From Brevundimonas sp. UBA4553 (GTDB lineage Bacteria > Pseudomonadota > Alphaproteobacteria > Caulobacterales > Caulobacteraceae): a stretch of 64,000 nt of DNA. The translations under genes were made by a program, and so were the position numbers. Shown here piece after piece: positions 8,588 through 17,920 of the stretch (its first letter is position 1; each line of letters opens with the position of its first letter). The stretch covers positions 124,001 through 188,000 of the forward strand of contig NZ_DGLD01000014.1 in NCBI RefSeq assembly GCF_002387245.1, given 5' to 3'. Below the pieces are notes generated by a model that was not told the DNA's origin, searched no databases, and saw only the letters and a list, made by a program, of their open reading frames with translations.

Positions 8588-9292
8588 TTAGGCTGCCGGG
8601 GCAGGCGTGGCGGCGGGCGGGGGCGAACCGGGCGCGGCCCCGGGCGTGGTCGCGGGCGCGCCGCCGCCGGGTTGAGCGCCGGGAACACCGAGGTTGAAGT
8701 TCACGCTCGGCGCGCTTTGCGCCTCGGCGGTGGCGGTGAACAGCTGCATGGGCTTGGAGCCGCCGTGCAGGGTCTTGGCCCAGATCACGGTGGGGAAGGT
8801 CCGCAGGGTCGTGTTGTAGTCGCGCACGGCCTCGTTGTAGTCGCGGCGCGCCACGGCGATGCGGTTTTCGGTGCCTTCCAGCTGCGACTGCAGGGTCAGG
8901 AAGTTCTGATTGGCCTGAAGCTGGGGATAGGCCTCGACCGTCACTAGCAGTCGCGACAGGGCGGACGACAGCTCGCCCTGCGCCTGCTGATATTGCTGGA
9001 AGGCGGCGGCGTTATCGAGGTTGGAGGCGTCGATGTTGACGCTGGTCGCCTTGGCGCGCGCCTCGATCACCTGGGTCAGGGTGGTGCGCTCCTGAATGGC
9101 CGCGCCCTGCACGGTGGCGACCAGGTTCGGCACCAGATCGGCCCGACGCTGATATTGGCTCTGCACGTCGGCCCAGGCGGCCTCGGCCCGTTCCTGCTTG
9201 GTCGGAATGGTGTTGTAGCCGCAGCCCGCCACGGCGGGGGTCAGGACGACGACGGCGGCGACGGCCGCGAGACGGGGCGAGAAACCAGCCAT
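8588..9292 (-). CDS. lemA: LemA family lipoprotein
   Basis: The 234-residue LemA protein starts with a hydrophobic leader and a lipobox (VAGC, Cys at about residue 24), so it is probably lipid-anchored rather than a TM-anchored LemA. The conserved LemA core follows: a helix with YQRRADLVPNLVATV, an RTTLTQVIEARAKA helix, LSRLLVTVEAYPQLQ and a helix with RIAVARRDYNEAVRDYN. The tail after about residue 195 is Pro/Ala/Gly-rich and probably disordered. It leads the lemA-TPM-TPM operon. LemA function is not settled; its fixed partnership with TPM proteins suggests an envelope complex. Confidence 0.92.
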   Translation of the reverse strand: MAGFSPRLAAVAAVVVLTPAVAGCGYNTIPTKQERAEAAWADVQSQYQRRADLVPNLVATVQGAAIQERTTLTQVIEARAKATSVNIDASNLDNAAAFQQYQQAQGELSSALSRLLVTVEAYPQLQANQNFLTLQSQLEGTENRIAVARRDYNEAVRDYNTTLRTFPTVIWAKTLHGGSKPMQLFTATAEAQSAPSVNFNLGVPGAQPGGGAPATTPGAAPGSPPPAATPAPAA

Positions 9293-9342
9293 GAGATATG
9301 TCCTCCGGCGGTCGGCAGGACCGCTGATCCGCTAAAGACTAT

Positions 9343-9360
9343 CGGAGCCGAAAGGCTCCG
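9343..9360 (-). terminator. GNRA-like hairpin between folD and lemA
   Basis: CGGAGCC (9343-9349), GAAA, GGCTCCG (9354-9360) is a perfect seven-base stem with a four-base loop between the folD stop and the lemA start. On the minus strand it is not followed by a proper T-run, so it would be a weak or factor-assisted terminator, or a 5' structure on the lemA mRNA. Confidence 0.4.
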
Positions 9361-9387
9361 CTTCAAGACCGGATTTTTCTCGCCGCT

Positions 9388-10311
9388 TCAGCGGTTGAGG
9401 TCTTCCGGCTCGACCCCCGCCGCGCGACAGGCGGCGGTGTAGGTGTTGGCCAGCAGGCAGGCGATGGTCATGGGGCCGACGCCGCCGGGCACCGGCGTGA
9501 TGCGTCCCGCGACCCCGACCGCCTCGTCAAAGGCCACGTCGCCGACCACGCGAGTCTTGCCCTCGGCGGCCTTGACTGGATCGCGCGACGGGACGCGGTT
9601 GATGCCCACGTCGATGACGGTCGCGCCCGGCTTGATCCAGTCGCCCTTGATCATCTCGGGCCGACCGACGGCGGCGACCAGAATGTCGGCGGTGCGGCAC
9701 AGGGCGGGCAGATCCCGGGTGCGCGAGTGGGCGATGGTGACCGTGCAGCTTTCACCCAGCAGCAGTTGCGCCATCGGTTTGCCGACGATGTTGGAGCGCC
9801 CGACAATGACGGCGTTCAGGCCCGACAGGTCGCCGAGCTGGTCCTTCAGCATCATCAGGCTGCCCAGCGGGGTGCAGGGGATCATGCCCGGCAGACCGAC
9901 CGCCAGGCGCCCGACGTTGACCACGTGAAAGCCGTCCACGTCCTTGTCCGGGTCGATGGCGCCCAGAACGGCCGCCGAATCGATATGCCGAGGCAGGGGC
10001 AGTTGCACCAGAACGCCATGAATGCCTGCGTCGGCGTTCAGCGCGGCGATCAGAGCCAGCAGTTCGTCCTGGGTGGTGGTGTCCGGCAGGCGGTGGGTGT
10101 CGGAGCGCATTCCCGCCTTCAGCGTCGTCTCGCCCTTGTTGCGGACATAGAGTTGGCTGGCGGGGTCTTCGCCGACGATGACGACGGCCAGACCCGGCTT
10201 GATCCCTTGGGCGGCTTCCAACCGCGCAGCGGCGACGGCGACGCGTCCGACCAGGGTCTGCGAGAAGGCCTTGCCGTCGATCAGCGAGGCGCGGGCGGGT
10301 TCGTCAGCCAT
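9388..10311 (-). CDS. folD: Bifunctional methylenetetrahydrofolate dehydrogenase/cyclohydrolase
   Basis: FolD interconverts 5,10-methylene-, methenyl- and 10-formyl-tetrahydrofolate in the cytosol, supplying one-carbon units for purine and fMet-tRNA synthesis. The 307 residues contain both signatures: EDPASQLYVRNKGE with the catalytic Lys region near the N-terminus, and PGGVGPMT near the C-terminus, with a Rossmann loop VIVGRSNIVGKP between. The start at 10311 (MADEPAR) is set by a GGAG six bases upstream; the ATG four codons earlier overlaps that site. Ordinary length for the family. Confidence 0.97.
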   Translation of the reverse strand: MADEPARASLIDGKAFSQTLVGRVAVAAARLEAAQGIKPGLAVVIVGEDPASQLYVRNKGETTLKAGMRSDTHRLPDTTTQDELLALIAALNADAGIHGVLVQLPLPRHIDSAAVLGAIDPDKDVDGFHVVNVGRLAVGLPGMIPCTPLGSLMMLKDQLGDLSGLNAVIVGRSNIVGKPMAQLLLGESCTVTIAHSRTRDLPALCRTADILVAAVGRPEMIKGDWIKPGATVIDVGINRVPSRDPVKAAEGKTRVVGDVAFDEAVGVAGRITPVPGGVGPMTIACLLANTYTAACRAAGVEPEDLNR

Positions 10312-10405
10312 GATCGGCTCCATGGGATCGGGAACGTGAAAGCGTGGCCGCGATTTACAGCCGTGGCGGTTCGGCGTCTATGATGGCGCCAGCAAAGAGG
10401 TTTTC

Positions 10406-12241
10406 ATGCGTCATTCTGAGTACGGGGCCCTGTTCGCAGCGGTCAGCGCCATCGCCCTGCTGTCGTCCGGCGTTGTTTTCGCCCAGACGCCGACCGATAT
10501 CCGGATCGGCGCCGAGGTTCGCGGGCGTTTGGAGGAGGGCGACGCCCGCACCCGGGGCGGCGACGCCTATCGCTATGACGACTATCGCGTTCAGCTTCGC
10601 GCCGGTCAGCGCTTGCAGGCGGAACTGCGCAGCAGCGACTTCGACGCCTACTTGGAGGTTTACGCCGAGGGCCGGACCTCGGGCGACTCCCTGGCCTCCG
10701 ACGACGACGGGGCGGGCAGCGGCACCAACGCCCGCCTGCGCTTTACGCCGGAAAGCGACGGCGTCTACATCGTGCGTGCGCGTCCCTTCTCGGGACTGGA
10801 GACCGGCGCCTACACCCTGGCGCTCAGCGAGCGGGTCGCTCCGCGTCAGCCGCGGCCGGGCCGGATTTCGATCGGCGGCGACGTGTCGGGGCGTCTGGCC
10901 AGCGGCGACGCGGAAGATGAGGACGGCGCCCGGTTCGACGCCTACGCCTTCCGTGCCAACGCCGGTGATCGCGTGGCGATCCTGCTGGAATCCGACGTCT
11001 TCGACCCGCTGGTTCGGGTGGGTCGAATGGTCAACGGCGGCTTTGTTCAGGCGGCCCAGAACGACGATGGCGCGGGCAAGGGGCTGAACTCCTATCTCGT
11101 CTTCACAGCCCCTCAGGCCGGCGAATATGTGATCCAGGCGGCCTCCGTCAGCGGTGACGCCGAGGGCGACTATCGCCTGTCGCTGGAACAGGGTCCGCCC
11201 GCTCCGCAAGCGCGCAGCATCGCCATCGGCGAAGAGGTCAGCGGCCGTCTGGACGAGGACAGCGCCCAGAGCGATTCCGGCGCCCCTGCCGACCTTTATC
11301 GCTTCACCGGCCGGGCCGGCCAGCGGGTGGCCATCAGTCTGAAGGCCGACGATTTCGACAGTTTCCTTGAACTGTTCGACGCCAACCACAACAGCCTGGC
11401 CACCGACGACGACAGCGGCGGCGAGCTGAACGCCCGCCTGACCTTCGTCCTGCCCGACGACGGCGACTATCTGATCGAGGCGCGCGGTTTCTCGGACGCC
11501 ACGGGCGCCTATGACCTGAAGCTGGACGAGGTGGCGCCGCCGCCGCCGCCGACCGCCATCAGTTTCGGCCAGACAGTGCAGGGAGACCTGAAGGAAGGCG
11601 GCGCGACCGACGACGCCGGCCGTCTGTTCGACGGCTACGCCTTTAGCGGGACCGAGGGCCAGCGCGTCCAGGCCATCATGCGGTCGGGCGATTTCGACGC
11701 CCTGCTGCAGATCGGCAAGGCCGGAGAGCAGTTCGAGGAACTGGCCTCCGACGACGACGGCCTGCGTCAGGGCACGGACGCGCGTCTGACCTTCACCCTG
11801 CCGGAGGACGGCGACTACATCCTGCGCGCGTTGCCCTATTCCGGGGAAGGCAAGGGCCTGTATTCTCTGGAGTTTGCAGATCGCGGTCCCGAACCGGGAC
11901 CGGGCAGCCTGCTGGTCGGATCGACCGCACGCGGCAGCCTGTCCGAAGCCGACGCCATGAACGACGAAGGCGTCTCGTTCGACGCCTACACCTTCAAGGC
12001 CAAGGCGGACGAGAAGCTGCGTTTCACCATGATCTCCCCAGCCTTCGACGCCTTCGTGGAGGTGGGCGAGGACAAGGACGGCGACTTCCGCAGTCTGGCC
12101 GAAGACGACGACAGCCTGTCGGACACCCACGCCCGTCTGGACTGGACCGCCCCGCGGGACGGGACCTATGTCGTGCGCGCCCGCAGCTTCGCGCCTAGCT
12201 CGACCGGCGACTATGTGCTGACGGTCGAACGTCAGCCCTGA
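10406..12241 (+). CDS. Secreted protein of five PPC repeats
   Basis: The 611 residues begin with a signal peptide (cleavage likely after VVFAQ) and then consist of five consecutive pre-peptidase C-terminal (PPC) domains of about 110 residues, starting near residues 30, 150, 265, 378 and 497. Each repeat carries the same landmarks: a Gly-rich opening strand, S-x-x-FDA, a DDD/DDDG acidic turn likely to bind calcium, then D-G-x-Y-x-(V/I)-x-A and a closing GxYxL strand. No peptidase or other catalytic domain is present, although PPC domains usually hang on secreted proteases. It sits 10 bases before the IPP isomerase gene, and a smaller paralogue follows that gene. Role unknown; a surface or extracellular binding protein is plausible. 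Confidence 0.85.
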   Translation: MRHSEYGALFAAVSAIALLSSGVVFAQTPTDIRIGAEVRGRLEEGDARTRGGDAYRYDDYRVQLRAGQRLQAELRSSDFDAYLEVYAEGRTSGDSLASDDDGAGSGTNARLRFTPESDGVYIVRARPFSGLETGAYTLALSERVAPRQPRPGRISIGGDVSGRLASGDAEDEDGARFDAYAFRANAGDRVAILLESDVFDPLVRVGRMVNGGFVQAAQNDDGAGKGLNSYLVFTAPQAGEYVIQAASVSGDAEGDYRLSLEQGPPAPQARSIAIGEEVSGRLDEDSAQSDSGAPADLYRFTGRAGQRVAISLKADDFDSFLELFDANHNSLATDDDSGGELNARLTFVLPDDGDYLIEARGFSDATGAYDLKLDEVAPPPPPTAISFGQTVQGDLKEGGATDDAGRLFDGYAFSGTEGQRVQAIMRSGDFDALLQIGKAGEQFEELASDDDGLRQGTDARLTFTLPEDGDYILRALPYSGEGKGLYSLEFADRGPEPGPGSLLVGSTARGSLSEADAMNDEGVSFDAYTFKAKADEKLRFTMISPAFDAFVEVGEDKDGDFRSLAEDDDSLSDTHARLDWTAPRDGTYVVRARSFAPSSTGDYVLTVERQP

Positions 12242-12251
12242 CGATCACGGC

Positions 12252-13283
12252 ATGAGCGATGATCTGATCCTTGGGCGGAAAGACCAGCACCTCGACGTGG
12301 TGCTGTCCGGCGGCGGGCGACACGCCCTGGCGTCCGGCTTCGACGACTGGCGCTTCGTTCATGAGGCTCTGCCGGATCTGGATCACGCCAAGATCGACCT
12401 CGGCGCCGACTTCCTGGGGCGGCGGTTGCAGGCGCCCCTGTTGATCAGCGCCATGACGGGCGGTCCCGCCCGGGCCGAGGCCATCAACGCCCGACTGGCC
12501 GAGGCGGCCCAGCATCTGGGCATCGGCCTGGCGGTCGGCTCGCAGCGCGCCGCCATTGAGGGCGGGGCGACCGGTGGGCTCGACCGTTCGCTGCGCGATC
12601 GGGCCCCGGACACCCCGATCCTGGCCAATATCGGCGCGGCCCAGCTGACGCGCGGCTTTGGCGTCGAGCAGGCCAGGCGGGCGCTGGACATGATCGGGGC
12701 CGACGCCCTGGTGGTGCATCTCAATCCCTTGCAGGAAGCCTGTCAGCCTGAGGGCGACCGTGACTGGTGGGGCGTCGGCGCGGCGCTTCAGGCCCTGATC
12801 CGCGATCTGAACGCGCCGGTCATCGTCAAGGAGACGGGGGCGGGGATTTCGGCCGTCACCGCCCAGCGCCTCATCGCCATGGGCGCGGCAGGCGTAGATG
12901 TGGCCGGGGCGGGCGGCGCCAACTGGGGCTTGATCGAGGGCGAGCGCGCGGTCGATGCGGCGGACAAGGCCCACGCCGCCGCCTTCGCCGCCTGGGGCAT
13001 ACCCAGCGCCCGCGCCATCGCCGAGGCTCGCAACGCCCTGCCGGAAGCCCTGATCATCGGCTCGGGCGGGGTTCGCGACGGCGTCGATGCGGCCAAGGCG
13101 TTGCGGCTGGGCGCGGACGTGGTCGGGATGGCCTCCGGGGTCATTCAGGCGGCGACGGAATCGACGGAGGCGGTGGTCGCCCACTTCCAGACCGTCATCC
13201 GCCAGTTGCGCACTGTCTGCTTCTGCACCAACGCCGCCAGCGTAGCGGCCCTGAAGCGCGTCCCATTGTTAAGTGTAAAATAA
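12252..13283 (+). CDS. fni: Type 2 isopentenyl-diphosphate Delta-isomerase
   Basis: FMN- and NADPH-dependent isomerase that interconverts isopentenyl and dimethylallyl diphosphate, feeding isoprenoid synthesis in the cytosol. The 343 residues show the TIM-barrel features of the type 2 enzyme: ISAMTGG, VGSQRAAIEG for flavin binding, VVHLNPLQEA, VIVKETGAGIS with the key Lys/Glu, and a phosphate-binding IGSGGVRDG loop. It is sandwiched between two PPC-repeat genes rather than isoprenoid genes; the 10-base spacing behind the first suggests cotranscription. Confidence 0.95.
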   Translation: MSDDLILGRKDQHLDVVLSGGGRHALASGFDDWRFVHEALPDLDHAKIDLGADFLGRRLQAPLLISAMTGGPARAEAINARLAEAAQHLGIGLAVGSQRAAIEGGATGGLDRSLRDRAPDTPILANIGAAQLTRGFGVEQARRALDMIGADALVVHLNPLQEACQPEGDRDWWGVGAALQALIRDLNAPVIVKETGAGISAVTAQRLIAMGAAGVDVAGAGGANWGLIEGERAVDAADKAHAAAFAAWGIPSARAIAEARNALPEALIIGSGGVRDGVDAAKALRLGADVVGMASGVIQAATESTEAVVAHFQTVIRQLRTVCFCTNAASVAALKRVPLLSVK

Positions 13284-13343
13284 ATCAACTGTTTAGGCGC
13301 TCTATCTAGGGTGCTGGTTCGGAACATCTACGGAGACCTCCCC

Positions 13344-14105
13344 ATGCGAACCCTTCTGATGACGACTATGCTGGCTTCGAGCCTGGTCGTCGCCGGCGCC
13401 GCCGCGGCCCAGAGCACCATTCGCCCCGGCCAGACCATTCAGGGCAATTTCACCGCCAAGGACGCCCGCATGGGCGACGGCTCGCACTACCGCTGCTACG
13501 TCGTTCAGACCAACCCGGACGAGGCCTACACCGTCACGCTCAGTTCATCGGACTTCGACACCTATTTGTCGGCCGGAGAGGGGGCTGATTGCGACCAGAC
13601 CTCGATCACCAATGACGACGGTCCGGACATGGGCACCAACTCCCAGTTGCGCTTCGTCTCGGGCGGTGGGCTGTGGATCATCAAGGCCAACACCCTCAGC
13701 GAGGGCGAGACAGGCCGCTACGAATTGCGCGTCTCCTCGGGCGAGCGCATCCGGCCGACCACGCAGGTCCTGCCGATCGCGGTCGGCGAAAGCCGTTCGG
13801 GCCGTCTCGAGTTCAGCGACCGTCGCGCCGACGACGGCTCGTTCTACGACTGCTACGCCCTGACCATCGCGCGCGCAGGCAGCGTCGCGGTGCGTCTCGA
13901 CTCCGGCGATTTCGACGCCTACCTCGGCCTCTACGAAGGCCCGCAGTGCGACGGCGACTCCTTGGCCACGGACGACGACAGCGGCGGCGGCACCAGCGCG
14001 CAGATCGTTCAAAGCCTGCGTCCGGGGACCTATTCGATCCGCGCCAATACCCTCGGCGCCGCGGAAGAGGGCGACTACACCCTCAGCGTCACCTCGCGTC
14101 GTTGA
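13344..14105 (+). CDS. Secreted protein of two PPC repeats
   Basis: The 253-residue exported protein has a signal peptide ending near GAAAAQ and two PPC domains (about 25-135 and 143-250) with the same FDxYL, acidic-turn and GxYxL landmarks as the five-repeat protein upstream. Each domain additionally has a pair of cysteines (YRCYVVQ with GADCDQ; YDCYALT with PQCDGD) that the upstream paralogue lacks, suggesting one disulfide per domain. The start at 13344 is fixed by GGAGACC upstream; the earlier in-frame ATG at 13311 is unsupported. The last 17 bases overlap the convergent gene. No catalytic domain. Confidence 0.83.
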   Translation: MRTLLMTTMLASSLVVAGAAAAQSTIRPGQTIQGNFTAKDARMGDGSHYRCYVVQTNPDEAYTVTLSSSDFDTYLSAGEGADCDQTSITNDDGPDMGTNSQLRFVSGGGLWIIKANTLSEGETGRYELRVSSGERIRPTTQVLPIAVGESRSGRLEFSDRRADDGSFYDCYALTIARAGSVAVRLDSGDFDAYLGLYEGPQCDGDSLATDDDSGGGTSAQIVQSLRPGTYSIRANTLGAAEEGDYTLSVTSRR

Positions 14106-14562
14106 TGTCTGCAGCGGCCCCGGTCGGATCGATCGGGGCCGTTTCTGCGACCGTCTCCGGCAAGGGACGGTCGAAGCCGAAGCTGTAGTCATCGGGCGGA
14201 AGCTGCACGATCCGCCGGACAGGCGCGCTGGCCGGCCCCACGACGACGGTGACGGGCGTGGCGACGGGCGGCGGCGTGGGTTCGATCCAGGCGACCTCCC
14301 ACGCGCTCTCGTCAGCCGGCAGGGCTGCGAGCGGCTGTAGGCGGTCCGGATCGTGCTCATAGCCATTGTTGAGCGTCCCAACCGCCAGAATGGGGCGGGG
14401 CGTCAGTTCCGGCTCGACCGGCGGCACCACCTCTATGCTGATCGACGAGCCTTCAGCGGCTGGACCCTGTGCGACCGAGGTCGACCGCCACAGCGTCCAG
14501 CTGCCGCCCCCGAGCAGAGCGACGAGGCTGATCGCTGCAACCGTCGTCATTACCGCCTTCAT
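14089..14562 (-). CDS. Membrane-anchored Pro-rich protein, unknown
   Basis: 157 residues: a single N-terminal hydrophobic helix (about residues 5-25) followed by a Pro/Glu/Val-rich periplasmic region without recognisable domain. It contains low-complexity stretches (PPVEPELTPRP; EPTPPPVATPVTVVV) and a DYSFGFDRPLPE segment. It is unclear whether the N-terminus is cleaved. It converges on the PPC gene with 17 bases of overlap. Not recognised; may be restricted to this lineage. Confidence 0.6.
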   Translation of the reverse strand: MKAVMTTVAAISLVALLGGGSWTLWRSTSVAQGPAAEGSSISIEVVPPVEPELTPRPILAVGTLNNGYEHDPDRLQPLAALPADESAWEVAWIEPTPPPVATPVTVVVGPASAPVRRIVQLPPDDYSFGFDRPLPETVAETAPIDPTGAAADINDAR

Positions 14563-14660
14563 CGACCACCGCCCGCTTTAGATCTGCTCCGCAGGGGAAG
14601 CGCATAAGGCCCCGTGCGGTTCAGATTATCCTTGGAGCGTCGTCGATGATTGCGACTGCT

Positions 14661-16193
14661 TCAGGCTGAAGGCAGCAGCTCGCCGGCGAAGGCGCGGTAG
14701 CGTCCAGCCTGCACCCCCGCCGTGGCCCGGGCGATGTCCGGCGCGAAATAGCGGTCGGCGGAATAGGGCTCGGCGGCCTCGCGCACGATGGCGTAGGTCT
14801 GCTCCAGTTCCGGCGACGAGGTCAGCGGACGACGGAAGTCGATGCCCTGCGCCGCGGCCAGAAGTTCGATGCCGATCACGGTCGCCGTGTTGGCGGCCAT
14901 GTCCAGCAGCCGGCGCGCGCCGTGAGTGGCCATCGACACATGGTCTTCCTGGTTGGCGCTGGTCGGCACGGTGTCGACGACGCAGGGGTGAGCCACCATG
15001 CGGTTTTCGGCCACCAGGGCGGCCGCCGTCACCTGGGCGATCATGAAGCCCGAATTCACGCCGCTGTCCTTGACCAGGAAGGCGGGCAGATCGGTCATCT
15101 TTGGATCGACCAGGATGGAGGTGCGGCGCTCGGAGATATTGCCGATCTCGCACAGGCTCATGGCGATCATATCTGCCGCATAAGCAACAGGTTCTGCGTG
15201 GAAGTTGCCGCCGGAGATGACGTCGCCGTCCTCGATGAAGACCAGCGGATTGTCGGTCACGGCGTTGGCTTCACGCTCCAGCATGGCGGCGGCGTTGCGC
15301 AGAACGTCCAGGGTCGCGCCCATGACCTGAGGCTGGCAGCGCAGCGAGTAGGGGTCCTGCACCTTGGCGCAGTCGTGGCGGTGGCTGTCGCGGATGGCGC
15401 TGCCGGTCAGCAGTTCGAGCAGGCGACGGGCCACGTCGATCTGACCCGGCTGGCCGCGCAGGGCGTGGATGCGGTGATCGAAGGGCGCGTCCGACCCCAG
15501 CAGAGCATCGACCGACAGGGCGCCGGCAGCGATGGCGGCGGCGAAGACGTCCTCGGCGGCGAACAGGCCGGCCAGGGCCAGGGCCGTCGAGCACTGGGTG
15601 CCGTTCAGCAGGGCCAGGCCTTCCTTGGGACCCAGGACGACAGGCTTCAACCCGGCCTTGGCCAGGGCCGTCACGGCGTCCAGCGTCTGCCCCTGATAGC
15701 GGGCCTCGCCGACGCCGATCAGGACGCAGGACATATGGGCCAGCGGGGCCAGATCGCCCGAAGCGCCGACCGAACCCTTGGCCGGGATCAGCGGCAGGAC
15801 CTCGGCGTTGACCATGCCGATCAGGGTCTCCAGCGTGTGACGACGAACGCCCGAGGCGCCCTTGGACAGGCTGGCGATCTTCAGCACCATCAGCAGGCGG
15901 GTGACGTTTTCGTCGAGCGGTTGGCCGACGCCGCAGGCATGGCTGAGCACCAGGTTCTTCTGAAGGGTTTCAAGGTCTTCTGCAGCAATGCTGGTGTTGG
16001 CCAGCAGGCCGAAGCCGGTGTTGATGCCATAGACCGTGCGGCCCTCGGCGAGGATGGCGGCGACGACCGCCGCCCCCTTTTCGACATTGGCCCATGCGGC
16101 GTCGGTCAGGCTGACGGCGACGGGACCGTTCAGCACCGTGCGAAGCTGGGCGAGGGTGAGCGGCGCGGCGCCGATTTCGATGGTGGTGGTCAT
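14661..16193 (-). CDS. hutH: Histidine ammonia-lyase
   Basis: First step of histidine catabolism: L-histidine to trans-urocanate plus ammonia, in the cytosol. The 510 residues include the Ala144-Ser145-Gly146 triad in GSVGASGDLAPLAH, which cyclises to the MIO electrophile, the YGINTGFG motif with the catalytic Tyr, and LLNGTQCSTALAL. Length is standard. It lies four bases downstream of hutU on the same strand, so the two are one operon transcribed away from hutC. Confidence 0.98.
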   Translation of the reverse strand: MTTTIEIGAAPLTLAQLRTVLNGPVAVSLTDAAWANVEKGAAVVAAILAEGRTVYGINTGFGLLANTSIAAEDLETLQKNLVLSHACGVGQPLDENVTRLLMVLKIASLSKGASGVRRHTLETLIGMVNAEVLPLIPAKGSVGASGDLAPLAHMSCVLIGVGEARYQGQTLDAVTALAKAGLKPVVLGPKEGLALLNGTQCSTALALAGLFAAEDVFAAAIAAGALSVDALLGSDAPFDHRIHALRGQPGQIDVARRLLELLTGSAIRDSHRHDCAKVQDPYSLRCQPQVMGATLDVLRNAAAMLEREANAVTDNPLVFIEDGDVISGGNFHAEPVAYAADMIAMSLCEIGNISERRTSILVDPKMTDLPAFLVKDSGVNSGFMIAQVTAAALVAENRMVAHPCVVDTVPTSANQEDHVSMATHGARRLLDMAANTATVIGIELLAAAQGIDFRRPLTSSPELEQTYAIVREAAEPYSADRYFAPDIARATAGVQAGRYRAFAGELLPSA

Positions 16194-16197
16194 GGGT

Positions 16198-17865
16198 TTA
16201 CAGGTCCAGCGAGGGCAGGTTCAGGCCGTGCTCGCGCGCGACGTCCTTGGCGATGACATATCCGGCGTCGGCGTGACGCATGACGCCGGTGGCCGGGTCG
16301 TTCCACAAAACGCGCTCCAGCCGCTTGGCCGCTTCCGGCGTGCCGTCGGCGACGATGACGACGCCCGAGTGCTGGCTATACCCCATGCCGACCCCGCCGC
16401 CATGGTGCAGGGACACCCACGAAGCGCCCGACGCCGTGTTCAGCAGGGCGTTCAGCAGGGGCCAGTCGCTGACGGCGTCCGAGCCGTCCATCATGGCCTC
16501 GGTTTCGCGGTTCGGGCTGGCGACGGAGCCGCTGTCCAGATGGTCGCGGCCGATGACGATGGGCGCGCTCAGTTCGCCGGAGGCCACCATGTCATTGAAC
16601 ATCAGACCCGCGCGGTGACGGTCGCCCAGACCGATCCAGCAGATGCGCGCCGGCAGGCCCTGGAAGGCGATGCGCTCGCCCGCCAAGTCCAGCCAGCGGT
16701 GCAGACCGGCGTTGTCGGGGAACAGCTTCTTCATCGCCTCATCCGTCTTGCGGATGTCCTCGGGATCACCCGACAGGGCGGCCCAGCGGAACGGACCGAT
16801 GCCGCGGCAGAACAGCGGGCGGATATAGGCGGGGACGAAGCCGGGGAAGTCGAATGCGTTCGTCACGCCCTGATCGAAGGCGACCTGACGGATATTGTTG
16901 CCATAGTCGGTGGTGGGGACGCCCTGGGCGTGGAAGTCCAGCATGGCCTGGACGTGGACGGCCATCGACTGGCGCGCGGCGGCCTCGACGGCGGCCGGGT
17001 CGCTGACGCGCTTCTCTTCCCACTCGGCGACCGTCCAGCCCGAGGGCAGGTAGCCGTTGACGGGATCGTGGGCGCTGGTCTGATCCGTCACCAGATCAGG
17101 GCGGACGCCGCGCTTGACCATTTCAGGCAGAAGGTCAGCTGCATTGCCCAACAGGCCGATCGACAAGGGTTTCTTGTCCTTGAACGACTGCTCCAGCAGG
17201 GCCAGCGCCTCGTCCAGGGTCTCGGCCATGACATCGACGTAGCGGGTGCGCAGGCGGAACTCGATGCGGCTGCGCTGGCACTCGATGGTGATGCAGGACG
17301 CCCCGGCCATGGTCGCGGCCAAGGGCTGGGCGCCGCCCATGCCGCCCAGGCCCGCGGTCAGGATCCACTTGCCCGACCAGTCGCCGCCATAGTGCTGGCG
17401 ACCCGCCTCCATGAAGGTCTCATAGGTGCCCTGAACGATGCCCTGGGTGCCGATGTAGATCCACGACCCGGCTGTCATCTGGCCGTACATGGCCAGACCC
17501 TTTTTATCCAACTCGTTGAAGTGGTCCCAAGTGGCCCACTTGGGCACCAGGTTGGAGTTGGCGATCAGGACGCGCGGGGCGTCGGCATGCGTGCGGAAGA
17601 CGCCGACCGGCTTGCCCGACTGGACCAGCAGGGTCTCGTCGGCTTCCAGCTTCTGCAGTTGCTCGACGATGGTGTCGAAGGCCTGCCAGTTGCGGGCCGC
17701 CTTGCCGATGCCGCCATAGACGACCAGATCCTCGGGACGCTCGGCCACCTCGGGGTCGAGGTTGTTCATCAGCATCCGCATCGCCGCCTCGGCGGCCCAG
17801 GTCTTGGCGGTCTTTTCAGACCCGCGCGGGCTGCGGATGATGCGGGTGTTGGGCGTGGCGCTCAT
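16198..17865 (-). CDS. hutU: Urocanate hydratase
   Basis: Second hut step: hydrates urocanate to imidazolonepropionate using tightly bound NAD+. The 555 residues contain GGLGGMGGAQP for NAD binding, the conserved active-site Cys region (PAYIRPLFCRGIGPFRW) and a HHGGGVGMGYSQHSGV segment. The start at 17865 (MSATPN) is chosen because GGAGGA lies just before it, inside the few codons after an earlier ATG at 17877. First gene of the hutUH operon, divergent from hutC. Confidence 0.98.
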   Translation of the reverse strand: MSATPNTRIIRSPRGSEKTAKTWAAEAAMRMLMNNLDPEVAERPEDLVVYGGIGKAARNWQAFDTIVEQLQKLEADETLLVQSGKPVGVFRTHADAPRVLIANSNLVPKWATWDHFNELDKKGLAMYGQMTAGSWIYIGTQGIVQGTYETFMEAGRQHYGGDWSGKWILTAGLGGMGGAQPLAATMAGASCITIECQRSRIEFRLRTRYVDVMAETLDEALALLEQSFKDKKPLSIGLLGNAADLLPEMVKRGVRPDLVTDQTSAHDPVNGYLPSGWTVAEWEEKRVSDPAAVEAAARQSMAVHVQAMLDFHAQGVPTTDYGNNIRQVAFDQGVTNAFDFPGFVPAYIRPLFCRGIGPFRWAALSGDPEDIRKTDEAMKKLFPDNAGLHRWLDLAGERIAFQGLPARICWIGLGDRHRAGLMFNDMVASGELSAPIVIGRDHLDSGSVASPNRETEAMMDGSDAVSDWPLLNALLNTASGASWVSLHHGGGVGMGYSQHSGVVIVADGTPEAAKRLERVLWNDPATGVMRHADAGYVIAKDVAREHGLNLPSLDL

Positions 17866-17920
17866 CGATTCCTCCATGCGGCCCGGAATGCGACTTGGGC
17901 CGTCGTGCGGGGATAGTGTT

